Below, piece by piece: positions 9,884 through 21,330 of a stretch of DNA of 64,000 nt. The stretch covers positions 2,852,001-2,916,000 of the forward strand of contig OZ017803.1 of NCBI GenBank assembly GCA_963969395.1, in the 5' to 3' direction. Under the pieces are notes generated by a model. It was not told the DNA's origin. It made no database searches and saw only the letters and a program-made list of their open reading frames with translations. The DNA comes from Pseudoscleropodium purum. Its lineage: Eukaryota; Streptophyta; Bryopsida; Hypnales; Brachytheciaceae. The translations under genes were made by a program, and so were the position numbers. Each line of letters opens with the position of its first letter. Position 1 is the first letter of the stretch.

Positions 9884-10494
9884 TTTGCCCTACATGGTGT
9901 CGGCCGCCAGCCGATACCCTTGCAGAGTGGAATCAGGGGGGGGCTTCAATACCTTCCAATCTTGTCCCCTTTACCTTATTCACAAATTTGAACTACTTTA
10001 TTGTCAACGCCAATCTTATCGAATCGACTGCCTCTTCACTTCAAGACCTGTTCTCTGGAGCTTTTTGGGGAGGATATCGGCTGCCAGCTGATACGAGCAA
10101 TTCAGTTCATTGGATCGGATGGACTTAGGGTTTAGGGTTTAAGGAGGAGCATTCGTTGCTCTTCATCTTACAGATGGCTGCCATAGTCGATTTTCATACT
10201 TTACGTAGTGCAAACACTTTCATAGATCTAGGTGCTTTAGAGAATGATGTTAGAAATCGGTTGGCAGTATCAGGCGCCAGCCGATACTTTGTTCCAAATT
10301 TGGACACAACATAGGAGCTTATGAAATTATTCATTTAACTACTAATTGGATGCTCTGAACTCAATAACTTGCCGTGTGTTGTGGTACTTTGGTTTGTTTA
10401 GTGGTTGTGTCCATTTCTGTTTATTGCTTATGACACACAAATCTATGCATTCGACTATATCGGCTGACGGTCGATATATTTCTGGACTATGGAT
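9884..10494. other. Right subterminal region of the large transposon
   Basis: Non-coding. It carries palindromes at 9898, 10074, about 10266 and 10457, the last two degenerate, plus a short plant-telomere-like TTAGGGTTTAGGGTTT at about 10,127-10,142. No gene recognised. Confidence 0.6.
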
Positions 10495-10516
10495 TTGTCC
10501 ATAATTAGTTAAATAT
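10495..10516 (-). repeat. Terminal inverted repeat, right end of left copy
   Basis: The reverse complement of this 22-mer (starting ATATTTAACTAA, ending ATGGACAA) is identical to 57,892-57,913. Similarity continues inward: ATCCATAGTCC here against ATTCATAGTCC in the other end. The palindrome array stops immediately inside it. Confidence 0.8.
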
Positions 10517-10635
10517 CAGTTATTTGTCTATCAAATTGCATGTCGAGAGATGAAAGAGGAGTGAGATCAAAAAAGTGACATACAAGTTGGTTGACTTTGT
10601 AACCACTTATGCAATTTTGGCTTCCAATACCTAAT

Positions 10636-10870
10636 TAGACTTCTCAAGCAATTTTCAGACCTTCCTTGGGCAACTACAAGGCCTCGACCAATTTTAGACC
10701 TCTCTTAGGGCAATTTCAGGCATGTATGGAGCAGTTTTGGACCTCTCTTCGGCAATTTCAAACCTTCAGGGGGTAGTTTTAGACCTCTCTTTGGCAATTT
10801 CAGACCTTTTTGGGGGTAGTTTTGGACCTCTTCTAGAATAATTTCAGAACTCTCTAGGCAATTTTAGAAT
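10636..10870. repeat. Degenerate minisatellite
   Basis: Repeated units of the form CAATTTCAGACCT, a GGGGTAG- or TTGGGC-type spacer, then TTTTGGACCTCTCTT recur about seven times with an irregular 25-45 bp period. Non-coding. Confidence 0.7.
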
Positions 10871-10989
10871 AAAAATTAAAATAAAATAAAATCCAAGTCA
10901 GGCCCCTGTGGGGTATGCTCTTAATGGGGATTTTTGTCTGTATGGGTGCTAATCAAGCCAATGCCCAATCAAGGTACCTACGAGCTTGG

Positions 10990-13200
10990 GTTTTGACCTC
11001 CCTTCCAATCGATTGGCTGCTGGCCCTCTAGCTGGTCACTCGGGCTTCAAAACTGGTTCTAATAATTTGGCGGTTATTACCAATTTAATTCCAAATTTTG
11101 AAATTAATATCCACCCTCTTGGGTTTCCTTTTGGGGACCCTTTTAATACTAAAACAACACGGAAAATTGTTGTATCCAAGGGCAAAGCTTCGCCATATGG
11201 GGTGATTCTACCTCTACATTGACAAGCAAAATTTCCACTTAGTAAAGAAATGTTAGAAGGAGGACGATAGCTCCACTGTTCAAGGATTTATGCTAGATTT
11301 TTGGAACAAAACACAAAGGAGGTTGGTTATGAGGGCCTTAGGAAACCTTGAATCCACTCTAATTTTTCCCACAACCTCAATGGACCATGTATCTTGCTTG
11401 TCAAGACTCTAGGGGGATTTTTGACATATGAGGTAAAATTCTACACAAGGAGCTCGGAACAAAACACTGACACAAAAATCAACCAACACCCAAACTTAAT
11501 CACGAACTCACAAGGGATTTTCAACAAAAGATGTGAGATCCCACTCAATAAGCTTGGCATGTGGTTGGTACAATGAATAGCAAGAAAGAACATGATGCAA
11601 ATGGATTTTTTAACACTATATATGATGCCGATTCTCCAAAGGACCCTCACATCCTTTGAATAGGCTCAAAACACAAAGTAAGCAAGCAAACAAGGAGCAA
11701 GACTCCCAAATAGCATTCAAATACAAGAATTGGACAAGATGGCCTCAATTCTAAAACGAGGCTGCGACTTGGCCAAATACAAGCAAAGGCCTTGGACAAC
11801 CTAATAGAAATGCAAACAAGTAAAAGAAAGGGGTACAAAGGGAGTTGGTGGGGGCCCTTTTATACATTTCCAAGGGCCTCCACTTCCTCCTTTTACTCTA
11901 AAAACTAAGTAAATAAAAAACTACTAATACTAATTTTTACTATACCTAATTCTATCCTACTATTGATTGTCCTATATCTTTTGAAGGAAAAGTTCAAATG
12001 ACAAATGGTCTGTGCCGTTGGCTTCAAAAGATCCAAATTACTCCTTGAATCTAGGCCCCTAGCTTTCTAGTCCAAACTCCTTACAAAAAACAACATTTTT
12101 CATCTTAGTGGAAAAGGTGAAAAATCAAGTTTTGGAGTTTGTCATTTTTGCTAATTTTGATTGTCTAGGGTTGTCCGAAAGTTTCAAGAATGTAAAAAAA
12201 GAGTCCAAGATGACTCAATTTAGCCTTTGTATGCTTGTAGTTTGATGGTCAATTTGTAGAATGTCATGAAATTTTGTTAAAATCCGTTGGCACTGTTGGT
12301 TTGGGTAGTTATCGTTGTCGAAATGTCACAAAATTTAATTAGGTGCTTATTTAGCCTTAAACACACTAAATTGATTTTTAGTGGGATTTTAGCATTACCA
12401 GATGAATTTCCATGAATTTTTCTATTCTACGTAATAATGGTTGACTTCCCATGGAGTCATATTTTGTAATTTGGAAAATTACAAAACTTTTTTAGCAAAG
12501 TTTCAAAATCCTCTGTGCAAAGTTTTCAATTTTTAGAAGAAGAATAAATTTATTTATTTTTATTTTTATTCCTCCAAAGAAGAATCATTCCCATATAAGA
12601 GAATCTTGGCGGTTTGGCTTCACCATTACGCTCCTAGCATGTTTTTGTATTAAAAATACCTCCCTTCTCTTAGCAACCGTCTACATATAGTATTCATGGA
12701 TTTCATGTGCAAAGTGATAGCGGATTTTCAACTTTCGCAATTGAAATGCGATTTTCACCTATTTTTTTGCTACAAACTTCTGTGACACTAGGGGAGTTAG
12801 ATTGATCCTAACCTTGTTAAATTTAGCCAATATTGCCACATGCACTTTGACTGGCAAAATCCTACATGAAGTCCAAACTAAATGTTTTTACTACATTTTG
12901 CCGAGAATTGGAATCTACTCTCAATTCTTTAATTGACACTCAAACACCTATAAACACTCTTAAACTAACAAAAGGAAGTACTTATAGCACTTTCAAGGTC
13001 TTTGGAACATTCACCCATAAGAGTAGGGTTTTCTTCTAATTCTTCTTTAAATCTACTTTTTTGATCTTTTTGACCATAATTACCTATAAAAATGAGAAAA
13101 AATAAAAAATAAAAAAAATTCAGAGATCCAAGTGACATTCATGGGGCTCACATTGGAGGGAATAATGGTAGTCCGCTCTTTCTTTTGGAAATGCAAAACA
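10990..13200. repeat. Diverged 2-kb repeat, left member
   Basis: Several blocks match 50.0-51.95 kb in the same order and orientation. Examples are CAAAGCTTCGC about 11,182 vs 50,178, the TTTTTAGT-to-CCATGAATTTT block about 12,374-12,420 vs 51,180-51,225, TGGTTGACT about 12,437 vs 51,247, and CCAAGTGACA about 13,128 vs 51,910. No protein domain is recognised; the short reading frame at 10,986-11,222 is not diagnostic. It is probably an old LTR or non-autonomous retroelement. Confidence 0.5.
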
Positions 13201-14214
13201 TCCTATCAAACTTCTCCTCTCTAAGCATTTTTATTTATCTCCATGCATGTGTTCTTCCTTGTGAGTTGGAATAGTCATTTACTATATGCAATGTTCTCAT
13301 GGTGATTCCACATTCATGTTTTTGTAGTAATACATATGCAGTGAAAGTCACTTTAGGATTTCCACGTTGCTTAGATCAAAAGACGTACTATTTTACAACC
13401 TCAAGGCCAATCCTCCAAGACTATGTGTTGCTTTCGAGCTAGTCATCTAGTCCATCAATCACAAAAATGCAACTTCAAAGTGACTATAGAAAGAAAATTA
13501 TGAGTCATGTACCTAACTGCAAAATATGTAATAACTAGAGAATGATTGAAGAATGACATGTGAAGCCACTAACGACGTCACCTAAACCTTCTAGTGTTTC
13601 ACAACTTCTACGCAACTAGAAAATGATTGATATGTGGCAGTCCTAAGCATAATCAAAATCACTCATGCACAACTTGTAATGACTCCAAGGCAACTTCTCA
13701 CCTAAATGTCCACATCAAATTCAAGGGAAGTATGTTGAAATTGAAAAATGATTGGTAAATGAGAGCCTGCACAGATGTCCACATTAGATTGTGGAGGAGT
13801 CATTCATCAGTGCAAAATGATTAGTAAATGACTGCCTATGTAGAATTCCATGTTAGATTCATGTGGGGTAACCCACAACTTGAAAATGAATTAACATGTG
13901 GATATTCACGTCATTGGGGAAAAAGTTGTATTTTCCACATGGCAATTTTCAACACATCTTCTTTATGCTCTTTTCATTATCCATCTTTTTCCCTTCATTG
14001 TTATCATCCACTTTTTAATTCAAGGCAACATCGGATAGTGATAATAAACTAGGAATCATTTACGTAAATGATTTGTCTGAAATGATAGCTGGGCTCTAAA
14101 GTCATTTATCCGTTGCGCAACTGCAACATGATTGATTTGCAATCATTTGTTGCAGTCACATCAGATACCAATTTCTTGTAGTGAAAAGGTCATGGAATTA
14201 TGGAAGTATCCAGT
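13201..14214. other. AT-rich spacer, no gene seen
   Basis: This contains short recurring phrases such as AAAATGATTGRTAAATG near 13,500-13,830 and ATGATT-rich sequence near 14,060-14,150. It may be a decayed repeat. No supported gene. Confidence 0.4.
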
Positions 14215-14480
14215 TTGAATTCTATGAAGATGATGGCAATTTTGGACATGAGTAGAATGAGGCATTATTTGCCAAATGTAAGGAAGATAGAGAGTGCTTC
14301 AAGCAAATGGAAGAATTTGAAAAGGAGGCACAATCTTCTTTTAATGAAGATGCATGTTGTGCGGACAAGAGAGTCACCGCATTGTGCGCCAACAATTGAC
14401 ATGGATTGATCGTTGAGCAAAAAATCAAACATGAGATATGGGAGGCATAGATGGCCCCCCTTGATAGCCAAGGTCGAAGG
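14215..14480 (+). pseudogene. Decayed coding fragment, function unknown
   Basis: One frame reads a charged stretch (ECFKQMEEFEKEAQSS, then a Cys-containing segment) across a TAG, a TGA and another TAG without a frameshift. I do not recognise the family. It could be the N-terminal part of the pogo-like element that follows or an unrelated gag remnant. Confidence 0.25.
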
Positions 14481-15189
14481 CGTTGACAATCCACCATAAC
14501 AACATCTAGGTCAATCTGTACAAGAAGATAGAAGACCTCTGTGACTAGCAACAAGAATGGTGTTATCTTTGACAGCAGTGATAGGTACATTGGCAGGAAT
14601 TGTGCCAAATCCAACAACAAAAGAGCCCTCAACTTTCCCCAATGTCTTTGCTAGGCCTACCACCAATTAGCCAGGGTACAAATTGTTGGAGGATAGTAGC
14701 AATGAAGGCACTAGTAGCCCCTCCTTAATAGTCAGGAGTAGCAAGAGGGAGTGTAGTGGAATTTGGCGAGGACAACAATGATAGGGAGAAAAAAAAAAAA
14801 AAATCCCATCCAGTTAGATATTTCTTGCCTTAAACCTTACACTAAGGAGAAGTGTGGAGAACCCATTGCTAAAACTAAATCTATAATGAGAAAAAAAAAT
14901 GGGACTGGATAGATGAGTAGTTGCAATTTATCTTAGCTACTTTTGATGATGTCTTGCTAATTTGGGTTGTTGAAATGGCATCCCTACATCCACATTGAGA
15001 GGTTGCATTTATGGAACAACTTTACAAATAAAAGAAGTAAGAGTCTTTACACAACACAAAGAAACAAAGCTTGTAGATTATTTGATGAAGATGTAGAGCT
15101 TAGATTTTCCTTTCACTATAAGACAATTGAGAGAAAAAAATAGGGATATTTACCCAATCAAGAGTTACTCTTTTTAAAGAAGGGGTGCC

Positions 15190-17519
15190 AGGGCTTGGTT
15201 GAAATGCTTCAAAAAAAAACATCCAAAATTAGGAATAAGGAAAGTCCAAACTCTAGAGCAAAAACAATCAAAGAATTTGTCTCTTGAATTGGTTGATACC
15301 TTCTATAACAATTTCAAGAGGTTGTATGGTATAAACAATTATGCATCACATCAAGTGTGGAATTGTGACAAAAGTGGTGCTCATGCAAGAAAGGATGGAG
15401 GAGTTTATATTATAGTTAGAAGAAGTTCAAAAAACATCCTCAGAGTCATCATTGACCAAAGAAAATGGCGAATTGTCTTGTCTTGTATCAATGCAAAAGG
15501 ATAGTGCAAACCTAATTTCTACATTTTCAAAGGGAAAAAGAAAATGAAGAACTTCTTTAGAAGGAGAAGAAGGAGCTATATTATCTTTGCAAAAAAAGGC
15601 ATGGATGACTAATGAATTGTTCAAATCTAAGATGAGACATTTTCTTTTCAATTTGACAAAGCTTTATAACAATTCTCTGTAGAATAGGCACTTGTTGGTT
15701 TTAGATGACTATAAGTCTCATGTTACTTTGGAAGTGATTAAAATAGCTAGGGCAAAAGGTCTAAACATGCTAACATTTGTATCTCACACATCCCATGCTC
15801 TTTAGCCTTTAGACGTGACATATTTTAAGCCTCTTAACCCCTAAATGCCCAAACTACATTTTTTGGCAACATAGAAATTTTGGGTAGCTCACCACGAATG
15901 GAGTTTTTATTTTTTTTGGTTGAAAATTTAACACAACATGTGCCCAAGGAATAGCTTTAAGACCTAACAATTTTCATAGCTTTTGACTACATAGTTAAAA
16001 ATTTATTGTATGATATGTACTTTTCATTGCTCGGCGGGCAATTCGGGCAACAAAATAAACTTCTTAAAAAATCATTTTTTTAAGAAATTAAAATTTGAAA
16101 TTGATTCTCTAGATTTCTATATACTTGGAAAGATTTGAATCATTCCATTTTGATCAATGAGTCGAAAGTTATGAGGAATTTTAGTTTGTAATAGTTTAAA
16201 GATTATTATTGAATCTCTACTCTAAAATAAACCTTGAAGTCCTTTATTTAACTCAATTTTCAATACTTTTGGAAAAAAAATAAAAACATTGGGTGTAGAT
16301 TGTTTATTACAACATTACAACCATTGGGATTGGCATTTTTCAATTCCATAAATAAATTGTTAACAATTTAGTATTTTGAATCATTCTCTACTCTTTTCTA
16401 CTTACTATTTTTTTCCTATATGTTGTACAATTTCAAATGATCTGAAAGTTTTCAAGCATGTAGCCAAATTGACTTGAAAAATTAATCCAAAGAGTCGCAA
16501 CCATTTCGGACATTTTTTCATACAAATGTAACCTTCTGAAGTGTAGCTGCCCGAATTTTCGCAGGGCCAAAAAAAAGAAATTTGTCACTTCAAATGCTAA
16601 TATCTTGGAATCTAGATAGTGGAAATTTCTGAAATTTTTTCCACATGTTCTCAAACAATCTTACTTCAAGATCATATGGTTACATGTGTCCAAAACTGTT
16701 TTTCTTCTAAATTTTGGTACAAGTATTAGAAATGGTAGTTTGGAAGCGATTTTGGTGAAAACATAGTCAAAACCATTTAGGGGTTAAATGTCATTAAGAA
16801 CTTATAGGAATAAATGAACCTTAAATAACCAAGGTAAGATGCCAATGAAAGAGGACCTTGCCCAATGGATTTCACAAGATTTAAGGAGAACATTCTCTAC
16901 TTCTAATATAACCAAGGGTTTTGCAACTACTAGAATCTATCCTTTCAATGCATCTGCGATGGATTCCAAGATGAGTCCTAGTGAAGTATATAATAGGACT
17001 AAAAGGCAATTGAGTTTTGCAAACAAAGGAGCCAACACAAATTCAATTGAACATACAAGATAGTTGGAACAATGGAATATTCAAGAGATTTTGGGGGAGA
17101 CAACTTACAATAGAGCTACCAAATTGTACACAATATTTTGTTTATGTAGTTGGTGAAGAAGATGAAGGAAGTGAAGTAGCACAAGGACTCTCTAAGTTTC
17201 AGTAATGCTCATGAGGAAACAACTAAAATGTCAGAAAGCAATAGAGGAGGCCTTATGGAATCAACTCAATAAAGAAATGGCTATTCAACAAGATGCAAGA
17301 CCAACAAAGGGGAGGTAGTATAGCATGAATGATGGCTTCTCAAAGTTTTTGGAGTTTCCATATAAGCTTATTGTACCCATATCCAAAACTAGAGTCAAAC
17401 CACAAGTAGACTACCAAAGATCATTATCGTTGATCAAAGAAGCCTATGTGAAAGATTTTGAGCAACTAGCAAAGAGAAGTGAGGCAGCTCTAGCATACAA
17501 CAATAGAGAAGGCTACTAG
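15190..17519 (+). pseudogene. Pogo-like (Tc1/mariner superfamily) transposase, dead
   Basis: Segments in order are a CENP-B-type HTH tail (WLKCFKKKHPKLGIRK, about 15,193-15,240), VWNCDKSG (first DDE aspartate region, about 15,355), EEGAILSL with KKAWMTNELF (about 15,560-15,630), HLLVLDDYKSH (second aspartate, about 15,690), then HTSHAL-stop-PLDV (about 15,786-15,817), and after an insertion DLAQWISQDL and ITKGFATTRIYPFN (about 16,856-16,950) and a C-terminal KPQVDYQRSL (about 17,398). In-frame TAGs lie at 15,502, 15,680 and 15,803; there is also a TGA and a frameshift near 15,540 and a TGA near 16,815. The TAG at 15,803 replaces the almost invariant Gln of the HxLQPLDV motif. The gene is split by a TTAA-flanked MITE. 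Confidence 0.8.
15834..16787 (+). mobile_element. PiggyBac-like MITE inside the pogo gene
   Basis: It is bounded by TTAA on both sides (15,834-15,837 and 16,784-16,787), immediately inside which are the inverted ends CCCCTAAATG and CATTTAGGGG. Removing it plus one TTAA rejoins the pogo transposase between FKPL and its C-terminal part. TTAA target duplication with a CCC-starting TIR is the piggyBac hallmark. There is no transposase of its own. Related copies lie at 29.6-30.6 kb (inverted) and, in part, near 40.1-40.4 kb. Confidence 0.75.
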
Positions 17520-17660
17520 AAAGAGAAGTCTTGAAGAATAATAATGATCTATTCAAAAATTATCCTATTAGTATAATATGTTTGTTCCAAGGGAGGCTTG
17601 TCAATGGAAATTTTATATCAAAAGGAAAATGATCTTTGACTTCTAGTTCTAATTAAGGAT

Positions 17661-17865
17661 TGTTACGACACGACTTAAATCCTAGTCATCAAGTTAATCA
17701 GCTAGCCATAGATAGACTTGTAATACAGACACACCGTTACGTTAGATCAATAGTCACAGCTGTTAGTTACTCAAGAGGCACATCTGTGTGCTATATAAAC
17801 TCTTGATGTGTTCTGTAAATCTTCTTCTTAATATACATTATTTTCTTACTTCTCTCGTTTGAACA
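17661..17865 (+). repeat. Copia 5' LTR (205 bp)
   Basis: It starts TGTTACGACA and ends TTTGAACA, directly followed by the primer site. A TATA box (CTATATAAAC, 17,791-17,800) sits in the expected place about 70 bp before the LTR end. No partner LTR was found in the window. Confidence 0.75.
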
Positions 17866-17880
17866 TGGTATTAGAGCCAG
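17866..17880 (+). other. Primer binding site
   Basis: TGGTATTAGAGCCAG is one change from the TGGTATCAGAGC primer site complementary to the 3' end of plant initiator tRNA-Met. It abuts the LTR end. Confidence 0.8.
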
Positions 17881-18431
17881 GCTATGAGTCTGCATGATGA
17901 ACGAGCAGAAAACTTAATACTTCAATATGTGCTTCGCTCCAACCCCTCCACAGGAGTGTTCCAGCGAAGATGTTTTCGATGTACTAGTAATAGAAGAAGA
18001 GTAAATTGAAAATGAAAATCAGTTTCCCATGATACGATTCTTTCAACATTACCTGCAAGATGGATTCTTTCAAGTTGCAGATGAATTAGCAGTTGAAGAT
18101 GTTGGACTACCTCGGAATCCAGATCGTGAAATTATTCCATACAGAATCACCAACGCACCTGAAAGCTACATCGAATTACAAAATCAACCTGGCCAGTTCG
18201 ACGAGGTTATTCCTCAGTACTTCGCAGATGACTCGTACGACAACGTACCGTCCTATCTATATCAGGAGCTTTAAGCGTTAATCCTGGACTTCAGTTCGGT
18301 TCCCAAGAACTTTAAACAAGTTAAGATCTACTCTATCCTAGAAAATTATGACAACTGGCATCACCCCTAGAACTTACGCAATTGCACCGTTAACTGCATC
18401 AAGCTACTCTACCTAGAGTATCAAGGTAGAA

Positions 18432-21300
18432 ATGCTCCTCATCCGCTCCGATCTTTGGAGCGTGGTTGATGGATCTGAAGTCGCTCTTGCTGCAAGCGAT
18501 CTTGTCGGATTGACTGCTTGGAAATCAAAAGATTCCAAAGCACGATCCAATATACTTCTCCATTGTGGAGATAAGCAGTTAACTTTGCTAAAATCCCTCA
18601 CTACCTCAAAAGCAGTTTGGGACAAACTAAAGCAATTATATGAACGCTCTAATACAGCTTCCCAAGTTAGTTTATACAAACAACTCTGTCATTTAACAAT
18701 GTCAAATAATGAAGACGTTGTTAGTTTCCTTGAAAATTGGCAATCCATTTTGCACGATGCAGCCACGGCAGGTTGTACATTTACCGATGCCCAACAAATT
18801 ATGCTGCTACTTTCGGCATTACCAGACTCATGGAGTTCTTTTATCACAATATAGGGAGGAATTGCCAACCTCACTTTCTCGGAACTTCTCTCAAATATTC
18901 TCCAGCAACATGCAATCAATAGCTCTAAAAGTGAACCTTCTAAGAACTCTACCTTCTATGTTAAAGGCAAATTCGTAAAATCTGAAATGACGCCAAAACG
19001 ATTTAATAAACCGAGTACATCAGCGAATAAAACTTCTCAGCAACCCAAACGAGATATTCCTTCTTCGACAACCATTATCTGCCATTATTGTGGCATACTG
19101 GGCCACAAGGTCCCTGACTGTCGAAAGAAAAAGCGCGATATGAGAAATTCCAAGTCACATGTCAACACCTTTACATTTGAGGACACTGTATATATGTTTA
19201 CAGCTACATATTCATCATCCACAATATCCAATGAATGGTACTTAGACTCCGGCGCAAGTCAGCACATGTCACCACTTCAACATTTATTTCGTGACTATAA
19301 AGAACTACCTACTTTAAAAACTATCTTGCTTGGTGATAACAGTACATATAATGCCCTTGGAATTGGATCTGTACTCATCAAACTTCATACAGGACAATCC
19401 TTACTTATTAATGACATACTCTATGTACCCGGACTTACTAAAAATCTTTTATTTGTAGCTCAAATAACAAGTATTGGTCACACGGTTATAACTTTCTGAC
19501 GTGACCATTGTCTTATTAAAACAACCTCTCCAATTTCTCATCAAACTATGGCCTTTCGAGTTCATAAAGACGGAAATCTTTTTCCCTTGGGAATTGGTCA
19601 AGATTCATCTATTCAAAATTTTTCTGCCACCACACAAACTGAACGAGACACCTTTAAATGGCATTTACGCCTTGGACATCTAAATTTAAGATCCTTGAAT
19701 AAAATGCAAGCTCCAGACCTTGCTAAAGGATTACCACCACTACAAACATCTCAATTGTTCTGCCTGGGTTGTACCTTTGGCAAACACCACAGGGAACCAT
19801 ACCCTCGTACTCCAACCACTAGGGCTACAGAATCTCTTGCTCTTATTCATACAAACCTATGTGGTCCTATGAAGACCCCCTCTCACGGCGGTGCTTTGTA
19901 CTTCCTACTCATTATTGACGATTACTGTCGATACACTCATGTTTACTTCTTACAAAAGAAGTCAGATGTTTTCCAACACTTTACTCAATATAAGAGTTTA
20001 GTTGAAAACCATACAGGAAAGAAAATACTCATTCTCCGTTCTGACAACGGGGGCGAGTTTGTTTCCAAACATTTCAATCAATTTTGTGCAGATAATGGCA
20101 TACAATGCCAACTCACAAACCCCTATAATCCTGCACAAAATGGCGTCTCTAAACGCAAAAATCGTACTCTTGTGGAATCCGCTCGAAGTATGTTATATAC
20201 AGCTAAATTACCCAATATCTATTGGGCTGAAGCAATCTTTACAGCCTGTTATCTGCAAAATTGCTCCTATCATACATCTTTGGAAAATATCACCCCATTT
20301 GAGTTATGGACGGGAAGCAAACCCAATCTTAGCCATCTTTGTACTTTCGGTTGTCCGGCCTACTCTCACAAGCCTACTGAGATACGAAGCAAACTCGATA
20401 CTAAAACTACACCATGCATCTTTGTGGGCTATGGTATACCCTTGGGCATTAAAGGTTACCGTTTATATAATCCTCATACGCGGAAAATTTTCTACAGCCG
20501 TGATGTTATTTTTTACGAAGACCCATTACTTCTAACTGGAGCTTCTTCTGCTCCTGATCAAGTTTCTATCCCAGCTCAATCTGCACCCTACTATTTTGCA
20601 AGTGGTAAATCCACACCAACCCTTCCAGTGGTTAATCCACTCCCGATACCCCAACCTACTCTGAATTTATCCCCTCCAAAAAGCAGACCTCACAGTCCAC
20701 CTCTCCCATCCCAAAGTGACCTCCGTCAGGACAACTCACTTATTTTTAAACCCCAGTTACGCACTCATTGTCACTCTCCTACGACTCCAATCCGTGCTTC
20801 TCAACGCCAACACAAAGGACAGTGGTGGTCTACAAAATTCCATGATGAAGCTTCCTTTGCATGCGCCTTTTTTACACAAATTGCAGATCCCAGCTCAGTC
20901 TCTGAAGCCCTTTCTAGCCCAGAGGCCTCCCAGTGGCGTCAAGCCATGGAAACCGAGTACAGTTCTTTATTGAAGAACAATACTTGGATTTTGGTTGATC
21001 GACCAATTGATCGATCTATTGTCAGCACTAAGTGGTTGTTTCGGCGTAAATACAACTTTGACGGCACTTTGGCACGTTATAAAGCACGTTTTGTTGCTCG
21101 TGGATTCTCGTAGCAAGTAAGCCTCGATTATTCAGAAACTTTTTCACCTGTCATAAAGATTACCTCCTTACGTACTTTACTCTCTCTAGCTGCACTTTAT
21201 GGATATTATGTCCATCAAATGGACGTTACGACCGCATTCTTCAATGGTCTTCTTCGGGAAGAAATCTACATTACACAACCTGAAGGTTTTGTGCTCTCAG
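18432..21300 (+). pseudogene. Copia gag-pol polyprotein, broken by stops
   Basis: One reading frame holds the gag region (a typical SLTTSKAVWDKLKQLY helix), a CCHC zinc knuckle (CHYCGILGHKVPDC, about 19,080), an aspartic protease (WYLDSGASQHM, about 19,236), the integrase HHCC start and core (DDYCRYTHV near 19,920, then DNGGEF and an NGVSKRKNRT variant of the usual NGVxERxNRT), and early reverse transcriptase (KWLFRRKYNFDG, ARFVARGFS, ETFSPV, QMDVTTAFFNG). In-frame stops are TAG at 18,852, TGA at 19,498 and TAG at 21,111. The last replaces the conserved Gln after GFS. Frame is otherwise kept. A separate small open frame at 18,029-18,274 upstream is unassigned. Confidence 0.85.
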
Positions 21301-21330
21301 GCAATTCAATTGCTCAACACTCCAAATAGA

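Larger units (their letters stand above)
164..10478. repeat. Dispersed near-palindrome array (left copy, ~23 sites)
   Basis: The best sites read TGTATCGGCTG, one base (G or C), then CAGCCGATACA; 3818-3840 is a perfect example. Start positions seen are 164, 252, 1540, 1891, 2309, 2373, 2439, 3209, 3587, 3671, 3728, 3818, 4792, 5384, 6809, 7434, 7818, 8782, 9139, 9898, 10074, 10266 (degenerate) and 10457 (degenerate). Both orientations of the central base occur in the same gene, which argues for a DNA-level rather than strand-specific RNA role. Variants are mostly CG to TG or CA changes. All definable introns of genes A and B contain at least one copy, and the coding exons are essentially free of it. 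The last copy lies just inside the terminal repeat. Confidence 0.9.
1..10516. mobile_element. Left copy of a large (~13 kb) DNA transposon, cut by the window edge
   Basis: This is a GC-richer segment with four genes and about 23 copies of a near-palindromic repeat. The repeats stop abruptly at a 22-bp sequence at 10,495-10,516, which is found inverted at the outer edge of the second copy (57,892-57,913). Gene order is gene A (minus), gene B, gene C and gene D (all plus). The part downstream of gene A lies outside the window and can be seen only in the second copy. Positions 1-1552 match 60,518-62,069 with a constant offset of 60,517. Because only one end of each copy is visible, target-site duplications cannot be tested. 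The DUF7869-type gene A is the likely transposase, so a class II element is the best reading. The 13-kb length is inferred by overlaying the two copies. Confidence 0.75.
17661..21330 (+). mobile_element. Ty1/copia retrotransposon, 3'-truncated
   Basis: This has a 5' LTR, a tRNA-iMet-type primer site, then gag, protease, integrase and the start of reverse transcriptase in one frame. The coding homology stops at about 21,295, within the first part of reverse transcriptase, before the YVDD and RNase H regions, and no 3' LTR is seen. The order PR-INT-RT identifies Ty1/copia. Confidence 0.85.

Noticed and set aside
10127..10142. Interstitial telomere repeat
   Set aside because: Only two TTTAGGG-like units; too short to mean a former chromosome end.
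164..10478. CRISPR-like array suggested by many copies of a short palindromic repeat
   Set aside because: Spacing is irregular (60 bp to over 1 kb), the repeats lie inside spliced introns, and the genome is eukaryotic. No cas genes.
1..10516. Bacterial, phage or plasmid insertion (because of the ParB-like gene)
   Set aside because: Genes A and B have consistent GT-AG introns and no bacterial ribosome-binding or operon pattern. Contamination is unlikely because a second copy lies in the same plant contig.
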